Shown here one piece after another: positions 22,050 to 33,394 of a DNA stretch of 64,000 nucleotides. A program made the translations under genes and the position numbers. Position 1 is the stretch's first letter. Every line of letters starts with the position of its first letter. The stretch is taken from positions 34,747,088 through 34,811,087 of the forward strand of contig CM061919.1 of assembly GCA_031002005.1 (NCBI GenBank). The letters run 5' to 3'. Origin of the DNA: Vandiemenella viatica (taxonomy: Eukaryota > Arthropoda > Insecta > Orthoptera > Morabidae). The notes under the pieces were generated by a model. That model was not told the DNA's origin, ran no database searches, and was given only the letters and a program-made list of their open reading frames with translations.

Positions 22050-23127
22050 AGCAGGAAGAGAGCAGTACAGGCAATTTAGAAATCAAATAAATAGGAAATG
22101 CAAAATAGCAAAAGAAAAATGGCTACAAGAAAAGTGTGAAGAAGTAGAAAAGGAAATGGTCGTAGGTAAAGTAGATGTTGCATATAGAAAGATCAAACAG
22201 AATTTTGGAGAAATGAAGAAAAGAGGTATGAACATTAAAGCTGCCGATGGGAAACCTCTTTTAAGCTCAGAAGATAGAGCTAACCGATGGAAGGAATACA
22301 TTGAGAAACTGTATGATGGGGACGACTTGAACAATAGTGTATTGGAAAAGGAAGGCGATGTCGACATTGATGACTTAGGAGATCCTGTTTTGAGGACAGA
22401 ATTTAATAAAGCTCTGAATGACTTGAAAGCAAATAAGGCAGTTGGAATTGATGAGATCCCTGCAGAACTTCTTAAATCTCTAGGAGAGGAAGGAATCGAA
22501 AGATTATTCAAGCTGATATCAAAAAGTTATGAAACAGGAGAAATTCCAACTGATTTTAATAAAAATATCATCTTCACACTTCCAAAGAAAGCACAAGCCG
22601 ACAAATGTGAGAATTATCGCACCATTAGTCTAACATCACATGCTTCAAAATTACTGACCAGAATAATATACAGAAGGATGGAAAGGGTAGTAGAAGAGAT
22701 AGTAGGTGAAGATCAGTTTGGGTTTAGGAAAAATCGCGGTACAAGGGAAGCAATTCTGTCTTTAAGATTAATACTTGAAGGGCGGATCAAGAAAAACAAA
22801 GATACTTTTATGGCATTTGTTGATTTAGAAAAAGCTTTTGATAATGTTAGGTGGGACAAGATGTTCAAAATTTTAAAGAAGTCAGGTCTAAAGTATCGAG
22901 ATAGAAGAATACTCTATAAACTATATAAGAATCAAGTGGCTGTAATAAAAGTAGAGAATCACGAGAGACATGCATCAGTTAAAAAGGGTGTGAGACAAGG
23001 TTGTAGTCTATCCCCGTTAATATTCAACTTGTATGTAGAAGAAGCAATGAAGAAAGTCAAAGAAAAATTTCCATGTGGCATAAGTTTTCAGGGAGAAAAA
23101 ATCAGTATGCTACGATTTGCTGACTGA
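22012..23127 (+). pseudogene. RTE reverse transcriptase part, broken in the catalytic motif
   Basis: RT motifs in order: a linker coiled region, AVGIDEIPAELLK, YRTISLTSHASKLL, QFGFRKNRGTREAI, AFVDLEKAFD and GVRQGCSLSPLIFN, ending RFAD directly followed by TGA (23125-23127). The second Asp of the F-A-D-D catalytic motif is lost to a frame change exactly there, and coding continues in the next frame from 23117. The upstream join to the endonuclease is also out of frame. Confidence 0.88.
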
Positions 23128-23881
23128 CATTGTCTTATTAGCAGAGAGGGCTGAGGATATTGAGAAGTTATTGAATGGCATGAACAAAATACTGAAGGAA
23201 GATTTTGGACTGAATATAAATCAAAGTAAAACAAAAGTGATGAAATGTAGCAGAAATGATACCAATACTAGCAGATTAAATATAAAAATAGGATCGGATG
23301 CAATAGGAGAAGTGAGTGAGTTCTGTTACTTGGGAAGCAAAATTACAACCGATGGCCGAAGCAGGAATGATGTTAAAAGCAGAATAGCACTAGCAAAAAG
23401 AGCCTTCATGAAAAAGAGAAACCTTTTAGTTTCAAATATTGATCTAGGAATTAGAAAGAACTTCTTAAAACTCTATGTGTGGAGCACAGCACTTTACGGT
23501 AGCGAAACATGGACTTTAGGAATACCGGAAAGAAAGAAACTTGAAGCATTTGAAATGTGGTGCTACAGAAGAATGCTGAAAATTAGGTGGACAGACAAAG
23601 TAAGAAATGAACGAGTTTTGGAAATGATGGGTGAGAAAAGAAGTTTATGGAAGAAGCTTACAGGAAGAAGAGACAGGCTGGTAGGTCATATTTTGAGACA
23701 TGCTGGATTGGTTAATTTGTTAGTGGAGGGAACAGTTGAAGGTAAGAACTGTAGAGGTAAGACAGAGATTAGAATATATGAAGCAGATAATTGAGGACGT
23801 GGGTTGTAAGGGGTATGTAGAAATGAAGAGGTTAGCACAGGATAGGAAGGGATGGAGGATTGCATCAAACCAGTCTAAAGA
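23117..23881 (+). pseudogene. RTE RT thumb and C-terminal domain
   Basis: Continues with IVLLAERAEDIEKLL, INQSKTKVM, FCYLGSKITTDG, YGSETWTL, FEMWCYRRML and LVGHILRH. Another frame change near 23760 leads to the family's terminal stretch MKRLAQDRKGWRIASNQ and a stop around 23884, just before the poly(A). This is the typical C-terminus of insect RTE LINEs. Confidence 0.85.
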
Positions 23882-23911
23882 CTGACGACAGCAAAAAAAA
23901 AAAAAAAAAAA

Positions 23912-24319
23912 ATCGATAAATGAAGTACCATTTTAGATATGAAGGCCTCTACTTAAATAAAATCATAAATTAAGAAATTATCTTCGGAATTTGACCCTTA
24001 AAGGCCAAAAGTAATTACTATGAAGGTCGCGCGTACGAAACAGTTCAGATCGAAGCCGCTATATAGCAGCACTTATCACAGGAATATTAATAAATGGCTT
24101 CACTGTCGTCGAAAAGGTTTGAGCGCGTTTCATATAGATAGTAGCACCACATATCAGAGAGATATTAATGAACTGTATGTATTTGGTCCAATAAGAAGCT
24201 TTGTGGATATCCTTTTCTGTTACGGAAACATTTTTGTTTTGCTATACAATTCCCGCGTAAACATTTACTCGCGAAATTTTCTCACGGGCTATGGTAGCAG
24301 CAACACATATAACTGGATT
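23912..24319. other. Unassigned stretch with Helitron-end-like word
   Basis: Contains TCGCGAAATTTTCTCACGGG at about 24269-24288, similar to the terminal hairpin of the Helitron end at 49030-49057 but without a clean CTAGT. Otherwise nothing recognised. Confidence 0.3.
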
Positions 24320-25780
24320 CTTCCATTATCAGCCAGTTCAATCATTAACTGACGTGGCCTCTTCGAGTCATGAGTTCAGGTATAACTTGAGCAGTCTTCT
24401 CCACGTCGAATGGTCTCAGGTGATCCCCTGCCAGCTATCTGCGACAACCCTACGAATGTCCTTGTCCCATCGATCAAGTGGTCTTTCTCTCGGTCTAAGG
24501 TGATCACTTTGGCTCCACTCTAACACTGTTCTTGTACATCTTTGGTCTTTTCTCCGCGCAGTATGGCCGGTCCATTGCCACTTCAAAGAAGCAGTCTTCT
24601 CTAAGACATGTGTGACCTTCGTAACTGATCTATAGTAGGTTGCTCTTTTCTTGTCTTTTCTAGCTCTTTTGAAAGTCCTTATTTTACCTTTTGTAAATTC
24701 ATTTAATGTCCAGGTCTCACAGCGTTACATCAGCACAGAAAGAATGCACCGGTCATAAACAAATTTCTTTAGATTTGTGGGCAATTAGATTTGAGGATAA
24801 TAAAATGCCTCCCAAAAGCTTTCCATCCAAGTTTGATGCGACAGAAAATTTCAGGTCTTACTTCACCTGTCATGTTTACAAGCTGGCCACCGTAAATGTA
24901 CTCACTGACATTTTCTAAAGATTTCCTATCTGCTGGACCATTTGTAACACTTTTTTTTTTTTTTTTTTTGTTTTTTTTTTTGTTTTTGTTTTTTTGTTTT
25001 AATATTCATTCTTAGGCCAACTGCTTTACATTCGGAGACCAGGTGGGTAATCAAGGATTGGAATTCCTCAATGTCACTAACCAAAAGTGCAATGACATCA
25101 GCAAATCTCAAATTGTTTTCTGCCACTTATTTTCATTACTTTTTCCACCCATTCTAGCTTTGACATTGCCATATCCAAAGCAGCTGAATACAATTTTGGA
25201 GAGGTAGGATTACCTTGCTTAATACTTTCGACGCGGAAATCTGTTGTTGGTTCTCTAGTGCTGCCAAAAGTTGAAGACGTGACATAGATGTTATAGCTGT
25301 ATCCTTGCCATGTTCAGCTAAGGCTTGTAGGATAGCTTTGTGATTTACTGAATCAAATGCCTTTCCGAACTCTACAAAGCCTACACAAAGAGGCATCTGA
25401 TATTCGTTTTCACAGCTAATTAGTTCTCCCAGGGGAAGAATGGTGCTATTAAAGCTGGTGCGGAATCTTACTTGTTCAATGGGTTGGGCAGAATCAAGGG
25501 TGGAACTGATTCGGTTCAACAAGATCCATATAAAAATTTTGTACAGAACAGCCATCAAGCATATAGTTCGGTTGTTTTTGATGTTATGAATACTTCCCTT
25601 AATGTGTAGCAGTATAATTCTACCTATTTTCCATGGTGAAGGGATTGATAATGCATTGTGTATAGAATAGAAGATTTTAGTTAAGAGATAAATAGTTTTT
25701 TCGTCAACCAGCTTCAAAACAAATGAAGATACTATCGTCTCAAGCAGCCGTTCCGTTTTTCATGGTATCTATAGCATAAC
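24320..25780 (-). pseudogene. Second RTE-like LINE, minus strand, decayed
   Basis: Minus-strand RT pieces. Around 25580-25300: MAVLYKIFIWILLNRIS, CVGFVEFGKAFDSVNH. Around 25126-24990: RFADVIALL (catalytic F-A-D-D with one Asp missing) and KAVGLRMNI. A C-terminal region runs to about 24340 with CETWTLN-like and GQGHS/GRR words typical of the RTE tail. An A-rich expansion (T-rich on plus, 24951-25000) interrupts just after the catalytic region. Frame changes and stops are frequent. It differs in sequence from the RTE at 20581. Confidence 0.75.
24951..25000. repeat. T-rich low-complexity tract inside LINE
   Basis: About 50 bp of T runs separated by single G. On the minus strand it reads as a Lys/Gln run within the RT frame. 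Confidence 0.9.
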
Positions 25781-25854
25781 TGACTTTATATGGAAGTATG
25801 GATACATTGGAAAGGGCAGCGAATATCGGAGTTTCCTCTAAGCTGCCACATATA

Positions 25855-26425
25855 CAGGGTGTTACAAAAAGGTACGGCCAAACTTTCAGGAAACATTTCT
25901 CACACACAAACAAAGAAAATATGTTATGTGGACATGTGTCCGGAAACGCTTACTTTCCATGTTAGAACTCATTTTATTACTTCTCTTCAAATCACATTAA
26001 ACATGGAATGGAAACACACAGCAACAGAACGTACCAGCGTGACTTCAAACACTTTGTTACAGGAAATGTTTAAAATGTCCTCCGTTAGCGAGGATACATG
26101 CATCCATCCTCCGTCGCATGGAATCCCTGATGCGCTGATGAAGCCCTGGAGAATGACGTATTGTATCACAGCCGTCCACAATACGAGCACGAAGAGTTTC
26201 TACATTTGGTACCGGGGTTGCGTACACAAGGGCTTTCAAATGCCTTCCTGCAATTGGGCCAACTGGCGGTGAATCGAGGAAGTACAGTACATACTAACGA
26301 AACTAAAATGAGCTCTAACATGGAAAGTAAGCGTTTCCGGACACATGTCCACATAACATATTTTCTTTGTTTGTGTGTGAGGAATGTTTCCTGAAAGTTT
26401 GGCAGTACCTTTTTGTAACACCCTG
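25855..26425 (-). mobile_element. Internally deleted Tc1/mariner-superfamily element with long TIRs
   Basis: 571 bp starting CAGGGTGTTAC and ending GTAACACCCTG, flanked by TATA on both sides (TA or TATA duplication). The two ends are inverted repeats for roughly 120 bp: the words GTACGGCCAAACTTTC, TTATGTGGACATGTGTCC and ACTTTCCATGTTAGA recur inverted near 26310-26405. The middle keeps the C-terminal end of a transposase on the minus strand, so it is a deletion derivative. Confidence 0.8.
26057..26284 (-). pseudogene. Transposase C-terminus remnant
   Basis: The minus-strand frame reads LDSPPVGPIAGRHLKAL-like, then VYATPVPNVETLRARIV, RIRDSMRRRMDACIL and ANGGHFKHFL stop. This matches the C-terminal segment of IS630/Tc1-mariner-type transposases, which ends ...NGGHFEHL. 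The DDE core is absent, so the piece is inactive and only marks the autonomous parent of the element. Confidence 0.7.
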
Positions 26426-26429
26426 TATA

Positions 26430-26991
26430 TTCTAATAAAAACTTCTGACGAATTTCAAAATTTCATCTTTGTCAGTAATTCACCTATTGTTTCCTTCCAT
26501 TGCCATTATCTGCTTATTACCGAGTATAAACTTTAGTTTTACAATCTTTAAACCTGTTTTCATTTCTAAACTTTCCCTTACAACATTTACATTGTACATT
26601 TTTATATCAGCCTTCATGTTTTTCCTAGAAGTTTTACACAGCTCAGAATACTCTATCATGTCATAATCAGACCGAATCTTCATTTCCCTCCACTAGTTCA
26701 GTAGGTCTTGCTGAATTTGATTGTTTGGGTGTTTCCAAGACAGAAGTCGCCAACTTTATGCGTACTCGTGACTAATACCGCTGCCAGGTCTTCATTGTTG
26801 GTTTCTTGAAGTTTTCCCTGCTCCATCCATTGGAATTCTTCTTTACTTTCCTCCAAGTTTTTAATGTTAATAATTTTGGTTTTGTTTCTTGTGAGTTTAT
26901 TTCTTTCTGCCGTTACATTTATTTCAACCCTTACTAATCGATTGTCACTGCAAGTGTAAAACTTGTTCAGAACTGAGATATATTTAACAAT
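26430..26991 (-). other. Minus-strand frames of unknown nature
   Basis: Two overlapping minus-strand frames (about 26480-26683 and 26698-27042) are longer than expected for AT-rich DNA, but show no domain I can name. They lie outside the LTR at 26992. They could be old retroelement coding sequence. Confidence 0.25.
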
Positions 26992-27318
26992 TGCAAGGTT
27001 ACACTCTCGTTTCCTGTAGCCGGTATTGCATTTTAGACACACACCAAAATGTCTTCCGTTAGCTTCCTTGCTTTAATAATTCATCTGCACATTAATCAAT
27101 ACTTTTCAACTAAAAGAAACATTTATTGACTTTTCTAAACCATTTACAATTACACTTTTTACGACTCTAAAAGAAATCTTCACACTTCAGATTTGACTTA
27201 TCAATATATTCTTTCCATAACAACCAACAAAATAAAAAAAAAACCTTTCTTATAAACTCAGAGATAATCTTTTCCCTGCGATATAAGTCATAGGTCATAT
27301 CATAAGTCATATCTTACA
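26992..27318 (-). repeat. 3' LTR of nested LTR element
   Basis: 327 bp on plus as TG...CA, roughly 95 percent identical by eye to 47555-47869 over the aligned core. Shared words include ACACCAAAATGTCTT and GATAATCTTTT-CCTGCG. The two copies diverge in the last 40 bp before CTTACA. Confidence 0.75.
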
Positions 27319-27332
27319 TATGCCCCCCATTT
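27319..27332 (-). other. Polypurine tract of nested LTR element
   Basis: On the minus strand AAATGGGGGGCATA lies directly before the LTR start TGTAAG. Confidence 0.6.
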
Positions 27333-27944
27333 CGGGGCAGTTAAATCAGTATTTAACTAAATGATGATTTCAGCAAAACTAAATGTTAAATAACAACCAT
27401 AGTTACATTTAAAAAAACAACTAAATTACTTATTATACCACATTTTATTCACTTTTCTATGAAAAGTCTTCTAAAATATTTTCATCGAAATAATGTCCAA
27501 AATTTTCACTCGCCGTCTTATTTCGTGAAAAGTTTTATACAACATTTTTTGTACTTAATTAATAAGAATATTAAGGTTAAAATTAAACTACCATTTAAAT
27601 AGAACTCGATAAATACACCATGTTCTAAAAAAAAAATACAATAATTCAAGAAAAATTTAATATGTTCAGAAGTATCTAACACAAAATGTGTCGAAACGGA
27701 AGAAATGTGCTATGCTATCTTCAACTTCAATATCTGTGTTCCTTTGCCCTAAAAAACTTTTAAAACACCCTGTAATTAAGAGCTGGGTGTTCAGAAAAAA
27801 ACTATTCACACAATTACCAAGAATCCCCATACTACACAACGATCCTTAATTTCTGTTTTAATTCAATTTATCGTAACTCTATGTTTGTCTTATTTAGCAG
27901 TAAATAACTTACTTTGAATTCAGTCAGCTAACACTCTGGTTACA
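27333..27944. other. Non-coding AT-rich internal sequence
   Basis: No frame or domain. By position it would be the 3' untranslated interior of the nested LTR element. Confidence 0.35.
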
Positions 27945-28310
27945 CCAGTGGCATAGCTAGCGTGGGTGACACCCGGGGCGGTTATTGATGGTGTCCCCCC
28001 TTGAAAACTTAAATTCAAAATTAAGTAAAATATAATATCTTGTAAGTGTAAAATATGATATTAATAAAATATAGTTAAATAAACGTTTATTGTTATTAAA
28101 AATAATAGTTAATAAAATTGTAATATCAACATCATTCAAAAAATTCACAAATAAACTAAATACAATTACTTTCACAATCTCCTCTTTTTAGCTTTAACAG
28201 CTGCAAACTCGTAAATCACATCTTCAAAATTATTAATTTGATTTACTTCATGTTCAATAGTCAATATGGCAAGATTTTAGCCTCGTGTTGCTCACCGGTG
28301 ATCGAAAGTG
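27945..28310 (-). mobile_element. hAT end with ZMYM1-like C-terminal remnant
   Basis: The left terminus CAGTGGCATAGCTAG followed by a GGGTGACACCCGGGGCGG word is a hAT-type end. On the minus strand at about 28290-28180 it encodes LTIEHEVNQINNFEDVIYEF then AAVKAKKRRL stop, resembling the C-terminus of hAT transposases related to zinc finger MYM-type 1 proteins. A related terminus in opposite orientation is at 42058-42146. Whether the two belong together is uncertain, as no matching 8-bp duplication was found. Confidence 0.55.
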
Positions 28311-28511
28311 GTTTTAGATTAATTTTAACTCCTCTGAAGATCGGGCCTCAGTCTGACACTCGGCCGTCATTGGATTGGTTTATGTTTTGACGGTGCTGAT
28401 CAGTGTCGGCTTGCTGGATGCGGAGAAGCGCATATTGAGAGTTCGGAAATTTCACTTCCCTATGACTAAATGTTAATTTCATGTTATTATTTGCCTTTTA
28501 AAAATGTTTTT

Positions 28512-29142
28512 TTAGAGTTGCCACGAATAGTGATTTTGCCGAATACCGAATATTCGGCCACGCTCTCGGTCCAATATTCGGTAGCCGAATGTTCGGCAAA
28601 AATGTGTACTGTGTCGCTTTCGCGGGTGACTGGCTACGACCTGTCTCATGGGGCATCCATAAACCACGTGCTCCATTTTGGCCCACCACGTAGTCCGACG
28701 TGGTGTTTGATTTTTATGTGAAAACTGTTCGCCTACATCGGACGGTAGACCCTTACAAGTGGCGGTCAGCAAACGCTGAACAGTATCCAAGACTGACAGA
28801 ATTCGCTCGGATTTATTTATCGTCTCCTGGCAGTACGGTATATAGTGAGAGGCTGTTTTCAGAAGCAGGTTTACTTTATGGGGTAAAGTGCAACCGTTTT
28901 CTATGAAAAAAATGCTGAAACAATTGTTTTCATAGATCACAAATTACCGCTAGCAGATTTTCAGTATTAAAAGTAATAATTTGGAATTAAAATAAATACA
29001 TTTTTTGGTTATATGTGAGTTTTCTTTTTTTATGATTTGGTATTCGGTATTCGGCCGAATAGTACACAACATTCGGCTGAATACCGAATATGGAAAAAAG
29101 TGGCCGAATACCGAATAGTAGCCGAATATTCGTGGAATCTTT
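28512..29142 (+). mobile_element. Short hAT derivative with CCGAATA subterminal palindromes
   Basis: The left end AGAGTTGCCACGAATA and the inverse of the right end (AGATTCCACGAATA) match. Multiple copies of CCGAATA/TATTCGG crowd both ends (28541-28598 and 29040-29135). It contains a hAT dimerisation-domain remnant. T-runs on both sides make the duplication ambiguous. Confidence 0.65.
28727..28930 (+). pseudogene. hAT C-terminal dimerisation domain remnant
   Basis: The plus-strand frame reads VDPYKWRSANAEQYPRL, TEFARIYLSSPGSTVYSE and RLFSEAGLLYG. This is the hAT family dimerisation region (pattern W-x-x-N-x-x-x-YP-x-L ... S-x-ER-x-FS-x-AG), where the typical WW is reduced to KW. It stops at about 28906. 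The rest of the transposase is missing, so this is a non-functional relic of the parent transposon. Confidence 0.8.
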
Positions 29143-29144
29143 TT

Positions 29145-30263
29145 TTTTTTTTCATCCATGTTCATCAGATGTTCATAAAATGTAGGAAGAGTCCTAGCAT
29201 CTTCGCATTAAAAAATCAAAGCTTTACCAGAGTTGAAGATCAATTTTAAGACCCACAAAAATTGCAGCCGAGATCCGCATTTGTAAACGAACCTTCCACA
29301 CCCGAATTACACGCCGTAACCAGACGCAAGACTAATCTAGAAGTACTGAAAAATATGTATTCAAACACATCAAAGCCGATTAGGGTCTTTTGATAGCAAA
29401 AATAGATGGTTTCGAAAAAATGTTTATTTTATCATGTTTGAAAACTTATTTTTCATTACATCTATATTCGGACTGGTGACTCAAATGGTTAGTTACTGCG
29501 TTTTATTTGGAAACTGAAGGTCCCGGTTCAAATCCCGGTCTCGACTGTAATTTTTGCGGGCATTAAAATTGACATTTACCACTGGCAAAGCTTTTGACTG
29601 TTAATGCGACGGACGCTCGGTGTTTCAAATTTCACGTTAGTCTGTAGTTCTTCTTTTCAAGTTAGGTGACTACGATTTAGGTGCACTGCGAGTTTCCCAA
29701 TAAGAAACTCTGTGACTAGAACTCTGAGATAATTATGAAATTATTATTTTTACTATACAAAATCTTTACAACCTATATTTAAATTAAAATATGTTATAAT
29801 CTCGTTCTTCACTAACAAAAAGTACTGAGTGAATCGAAAGAACCTCAGACAAAACAAACGCGTCAAGTGCGAAATGATTGACATTTCATTTAGATTGCGT
29901 TGATACTGTTAATACTGCGCTGGGATACTATTTTTGTACATAAAAGATCAACCAGTTAGATGATTACGTGAGTCAGATAAAAAAGTATTTTAATGTACAT
30001 TCGTACCAAAACTGTGCAAAATATTAGTATAGTACTCTATAATAAAGTAGGGTGTCAAACCTACCTATCATCCCCAACACTGATTCCCTGAAACAATCAC
30101 TTGAAAACCTTAAAGGAGACTAAAGTCAGGGTAGGAACACGGATGAGCTATGGAAAAGTGTGGACGCAAGGGGACGAGCCGTCACTCAGCCGACTGTTGT
30201 TGAGGTGACGGTACAGGCCAGTATTGGCAAAGTGCAGCTAGACCTTTTACACTTAGCAACTGA
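29145..30263. other. Mostly unassigned stretch between hAT and Tc1 elements
   Basis: Apart from a tRNA-like head at 29468-29548, I see no gene, repeat or element ends. The position is inside the nested LTR element. Confidence 0.35.
29468..29548 (+). repeat. tRNA-like SINE head
   Basis: An A-box-like TGACTCAAATGGTTAG (29476-29491) and a B-box-like GGTTCAAATCCC (29524-29535) in tRNA-like spacing. The acceptor halves do not pair well, so it is more likely a SINE head than a working tRNA. Confidence 0.45.
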
Positions 30264-30832
30264 TACAGTAACTGAAGGGGCAAATTAAAATCCCAACACC
30301 CAGACGGTGTGGTGATAAATTAATGAAATTTGGCCCCAAGTATGCCCACATGAAGAGTATTAAATGATTAAAATTTGAAAGTTTTATATGTAATAATATG
30401 AAAATTACGTTACTATTTAATATGTAAATTTCATTTTTTTAAGCGTATAAGTGGCAAACAGTGTGGTGTAACATGACACTTCGTTGTCCACAAATTTTTG
30501 TTGGCTAAGTATGCCAAGGCGAAGAGTAACAACTCTCTACACCCAAATGTCTAACTGGATTGGCCGTATTGCAATGTCAGTAAACAGACTTGTTACACAG
30601 TGGATGAAAGAAGGTCTTTAATACTCCTAGAGCAGACATGGGTCCATACAGATGGATAACAGCACGTGAAGACCGCCAAATGGTGTGGGTGGCTGTTACT
30701 GGCAGACGGTTGACTGTAGGCCACATCCAAGCAGTGGTTACAGATAGTCTCGCCCCTTCCCCCCCCCCCCGTTCACCGGACTATTGTAAACTAATTGCTT
30801 GAAAATGGGGTACACTCTCTGGCCCCTGTGCA

Positions 30833-33394
30833 ATGTGTCCCATTAATCTAATTTCATTGCCAGCATCAACTAACCTGCATGACTGGCGAGTGACGGACAA
30901 TCTTACCACGAGTGACCACAACGTCATAGTATTCGAAATTGCAAGGGAACAGACAACAGCCGATCCGGGAAAACCCTACTTCAAAACGCAGTACAATATA
31001 AGACGGGCTTCATGGCAGAGGCTGAGAGAAGCTTTCTTGTCTCCGGCAGTAGCGGAAGAAGACTTCGATGTTGACAACATGGCGAGGGAACTAACATGGG
31101 CAATTCAGGATGCAATGAAAGCTGCTATTCCTCTGAAGAAGCTTGGTGGTAAAACTGACAGTTTTTGGACTGCACAATTGGAAGCACTAAGAGGAAAAGT
31201 AAGGAAAGCTAGGAAAGCCTACCAAAGGAGCCGAGTAGCAAAAGACAGAGACTTTCTTCTTGCCAGATACAGGCAAATGAGAGTAGATTACAAGCAAAAA
31301 ATTCTAACAACCAGACAAACTAGATGGGAAGCATTTGTGAAAGAAAATCTGAAAGTGAATCCATGGGGAATTCCTTACAAATTAGCCGCAGGAAAAATAC
31401 GACCTCCCACCACGTTATACTCAATTAGAAGAGAAGACGGTACAGTTACAACTAACTGGAAGGAATCAGTGGACCAGCTGTTGAACAGCCTACTGCCGCA
31501 TGACATACCAGAGGAGAACAGTGAACAACAAGATGAGCTCTATCGCGAAATGTGGCAGCCGTATGGGAGTGACTTCAGGGAGAGTGACATAACACTGGAC
31601 GAGGTAGTATCAGAAATTAATTCTCTGAGCGTGGGAAAAGCACCAGGACCAGACCGAATCCCGGCTGAAGTGATACAAAAGTTGATCTTGGATGTAGCTC
31701 CAATTCTGTGCAGACTATTCAACGAATGTCTCAGGCAAGGAAGAATACCAAGCATCTGGAAGCATGGTGAAGTTGTAATACTTAAGAAAGGTGCCGATAA
31801 AGATCCCCTTATGCCGAAATCTTACCGCCCTATTTGCCTACTAAACGTGATGGGGAAGGTACAGGAAAAAGTACTGTGTCGAAAACTTCAGGACTTTAGA
31901 ACATCGATTGGTATGAATCCCAATCAGTATGGTTTCAGGACAAAAACATCGACTGAGGATGCAATAAACCGAGCCATCGAGATAGTCGAAAGATCAGAAA
32001 AGAAATATGTGGTGCGAGTCCTTGTTGACATTTCGGGGGCTTTCGACAACTTGTGGTGGCCAGCATTGTTTGCAAGACTCTGGAAAATCCGCTGTCCAAA
32101 GCGGCTGTACTACAGCCTGAGAGATTACTGCAAGCATAGAACTGTTACCATGAGATGCCCTAACGACAAAATCAAAAGAGAAGTAAATAAAGGCTGCCCC
32201 CAGGGATCTGTCTGCAGCCCTATCTTTTGGGATTTAGCATTAGAACCATTACTGGAAATTCTTCAACGGACACCTGAATTGCTAGGACTGGTTGCCTTTG
32301 CAGATGATCTTCTTCTCCTAGTGGAAGGGATGTCAAGAGCTGAAATCGAAGCGAAAAGTGAGATAGTGCTTAAAATTCTTATGAAGTGGTGTGACGAAGT
32401 GAAATTGAAACTCGCTCTAAATAAGACGAACTATATGGTATTTTCAAAAGGGAAAAAACTTAAACGAAATCCCACTATAAGGGTAGGTAATGCGAAAATA
32501 TGCCGGAGTCCCGTAAGCAGATACTTGGGCCTGTGGCTGGATGAGAGTCTTAACTTTCGAGCGCACATGGAGGAGGTCTGCGGAAGAGCTTTACGAGCTA
32601 TGAATGCAATCATAAGTATAGGTCACAGACAGTTTCAAATCCCTGCCCTGGCAATGACAGCATACAATAACGTGATACTTGCATCCATTGTCGGCTACGC
32701 TGCAAGCGTTTGGGCCAAGCACCTCACAAAGGTTAAGCCGAGGGAGAAAATCCGGAGGCTTCAACGAACGATACTCATCAGGCTTACCGGTGCATATCGC
32801 ACAACTTCAACAGCAGCTCTAGCAGTAGCAGCAGGTGTACTGCCCCTAGATCTAGAAGTGAGGAGACGAGGAGCAATGTATTGGCTGAGGAAGAACAGGA
32901 TGGACAAGGTGGAAGAAATAACGGGAAAAGAAGTATGAACAAAAAAGGAATTGTGGAATGTACTGATTGAAGAATGGCAAAATGAGTGGGACACTAGTGT
33001 AACAGGTCGTAGAACGTACGACATGTCTCTATCTTTAGCTGAACGAATCAGCATGAAATTCCTACAACCTTCTCCAGGGCTAATCCAATACATAACCGGC
33101 CATGGACCATGCAGAAGCTTCTTAAACAAACGTGGACTTAAACCAACTAGTAACTGCGAGTGTGGCGAGGAAAGCACACCAGAGCACGTGGTGTGGGAAT
33201 GCAGAACAACAGCAGAGACGAGAATCACTCAGCAACAACAGCTACAAGGTCTGAGGATTTTTGACATACTGCGTTCAGAGAGACTATGGCACTATCTAAA
33301 TGAAGGTGCGGAAATAGCCACTCAAATTGAAAAGCAGAAATATCTGGAGCGGAAGAAAGCTGAGGGCGGAAACCGACGTAGACATCCATCATGA
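30833..33394 (+). pseudogene. R1-type LINE ORF2 with one in-frame stop
   Basis: The open frame 30833-32938, of which the first 15 codons are flanking DNA, is followed by a second open frame from 32951 to 33394 in the same register. They are separated by a single TGA at 32936-32938. Visible parts are the endonuclease end (TTSDHNVIVFEI), RT motifs (GKAPGPDRIPAEVI, SYRPICLLNVMGK, VLVDISGAFDNLWW, GCPQGSVCSPIFWD), the catalytic FADD at residues 489-492, and a C-terminal zinc knuckle (CECGEESTPEHVVWEC). This protein reverse-transcribes LINE RNA at the nicked target. The 5' end is truncated, so it cannot nick DNA. RT residues are intact. Confidence 0.88.

Larger units (their letters stand above)
20581..23911 (+). 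mobile_element. RTE-clade LINE, nearly full length, frameshifted
   Basis: A GC-richer 5' region (about 20581-20920) leads into an endonuclease-RT polyprotein, a short 3' tail and a poly(A) run at 23893-23911. The order AP endonuclease, RT and a short C-terminal domain with no RNase H, plus the conserved tail ending ASNQSKD, fits the RTE clade. At least three frame changes break the single expected ORF. I could not identify a duplication. Confidence 0.88.

Noticed and set aside
29468..29548. Functional tRNA gene
   Set aside because: A- and B-box words are present but the 5' and 3' acceptor halves do not pair.
30833..33394. R1-type RT as the missing pol of the nested LTR element
   Set aside because: It is a LINE with its own 13-bp duplication, opposite orientation and inside a Tc1 element.
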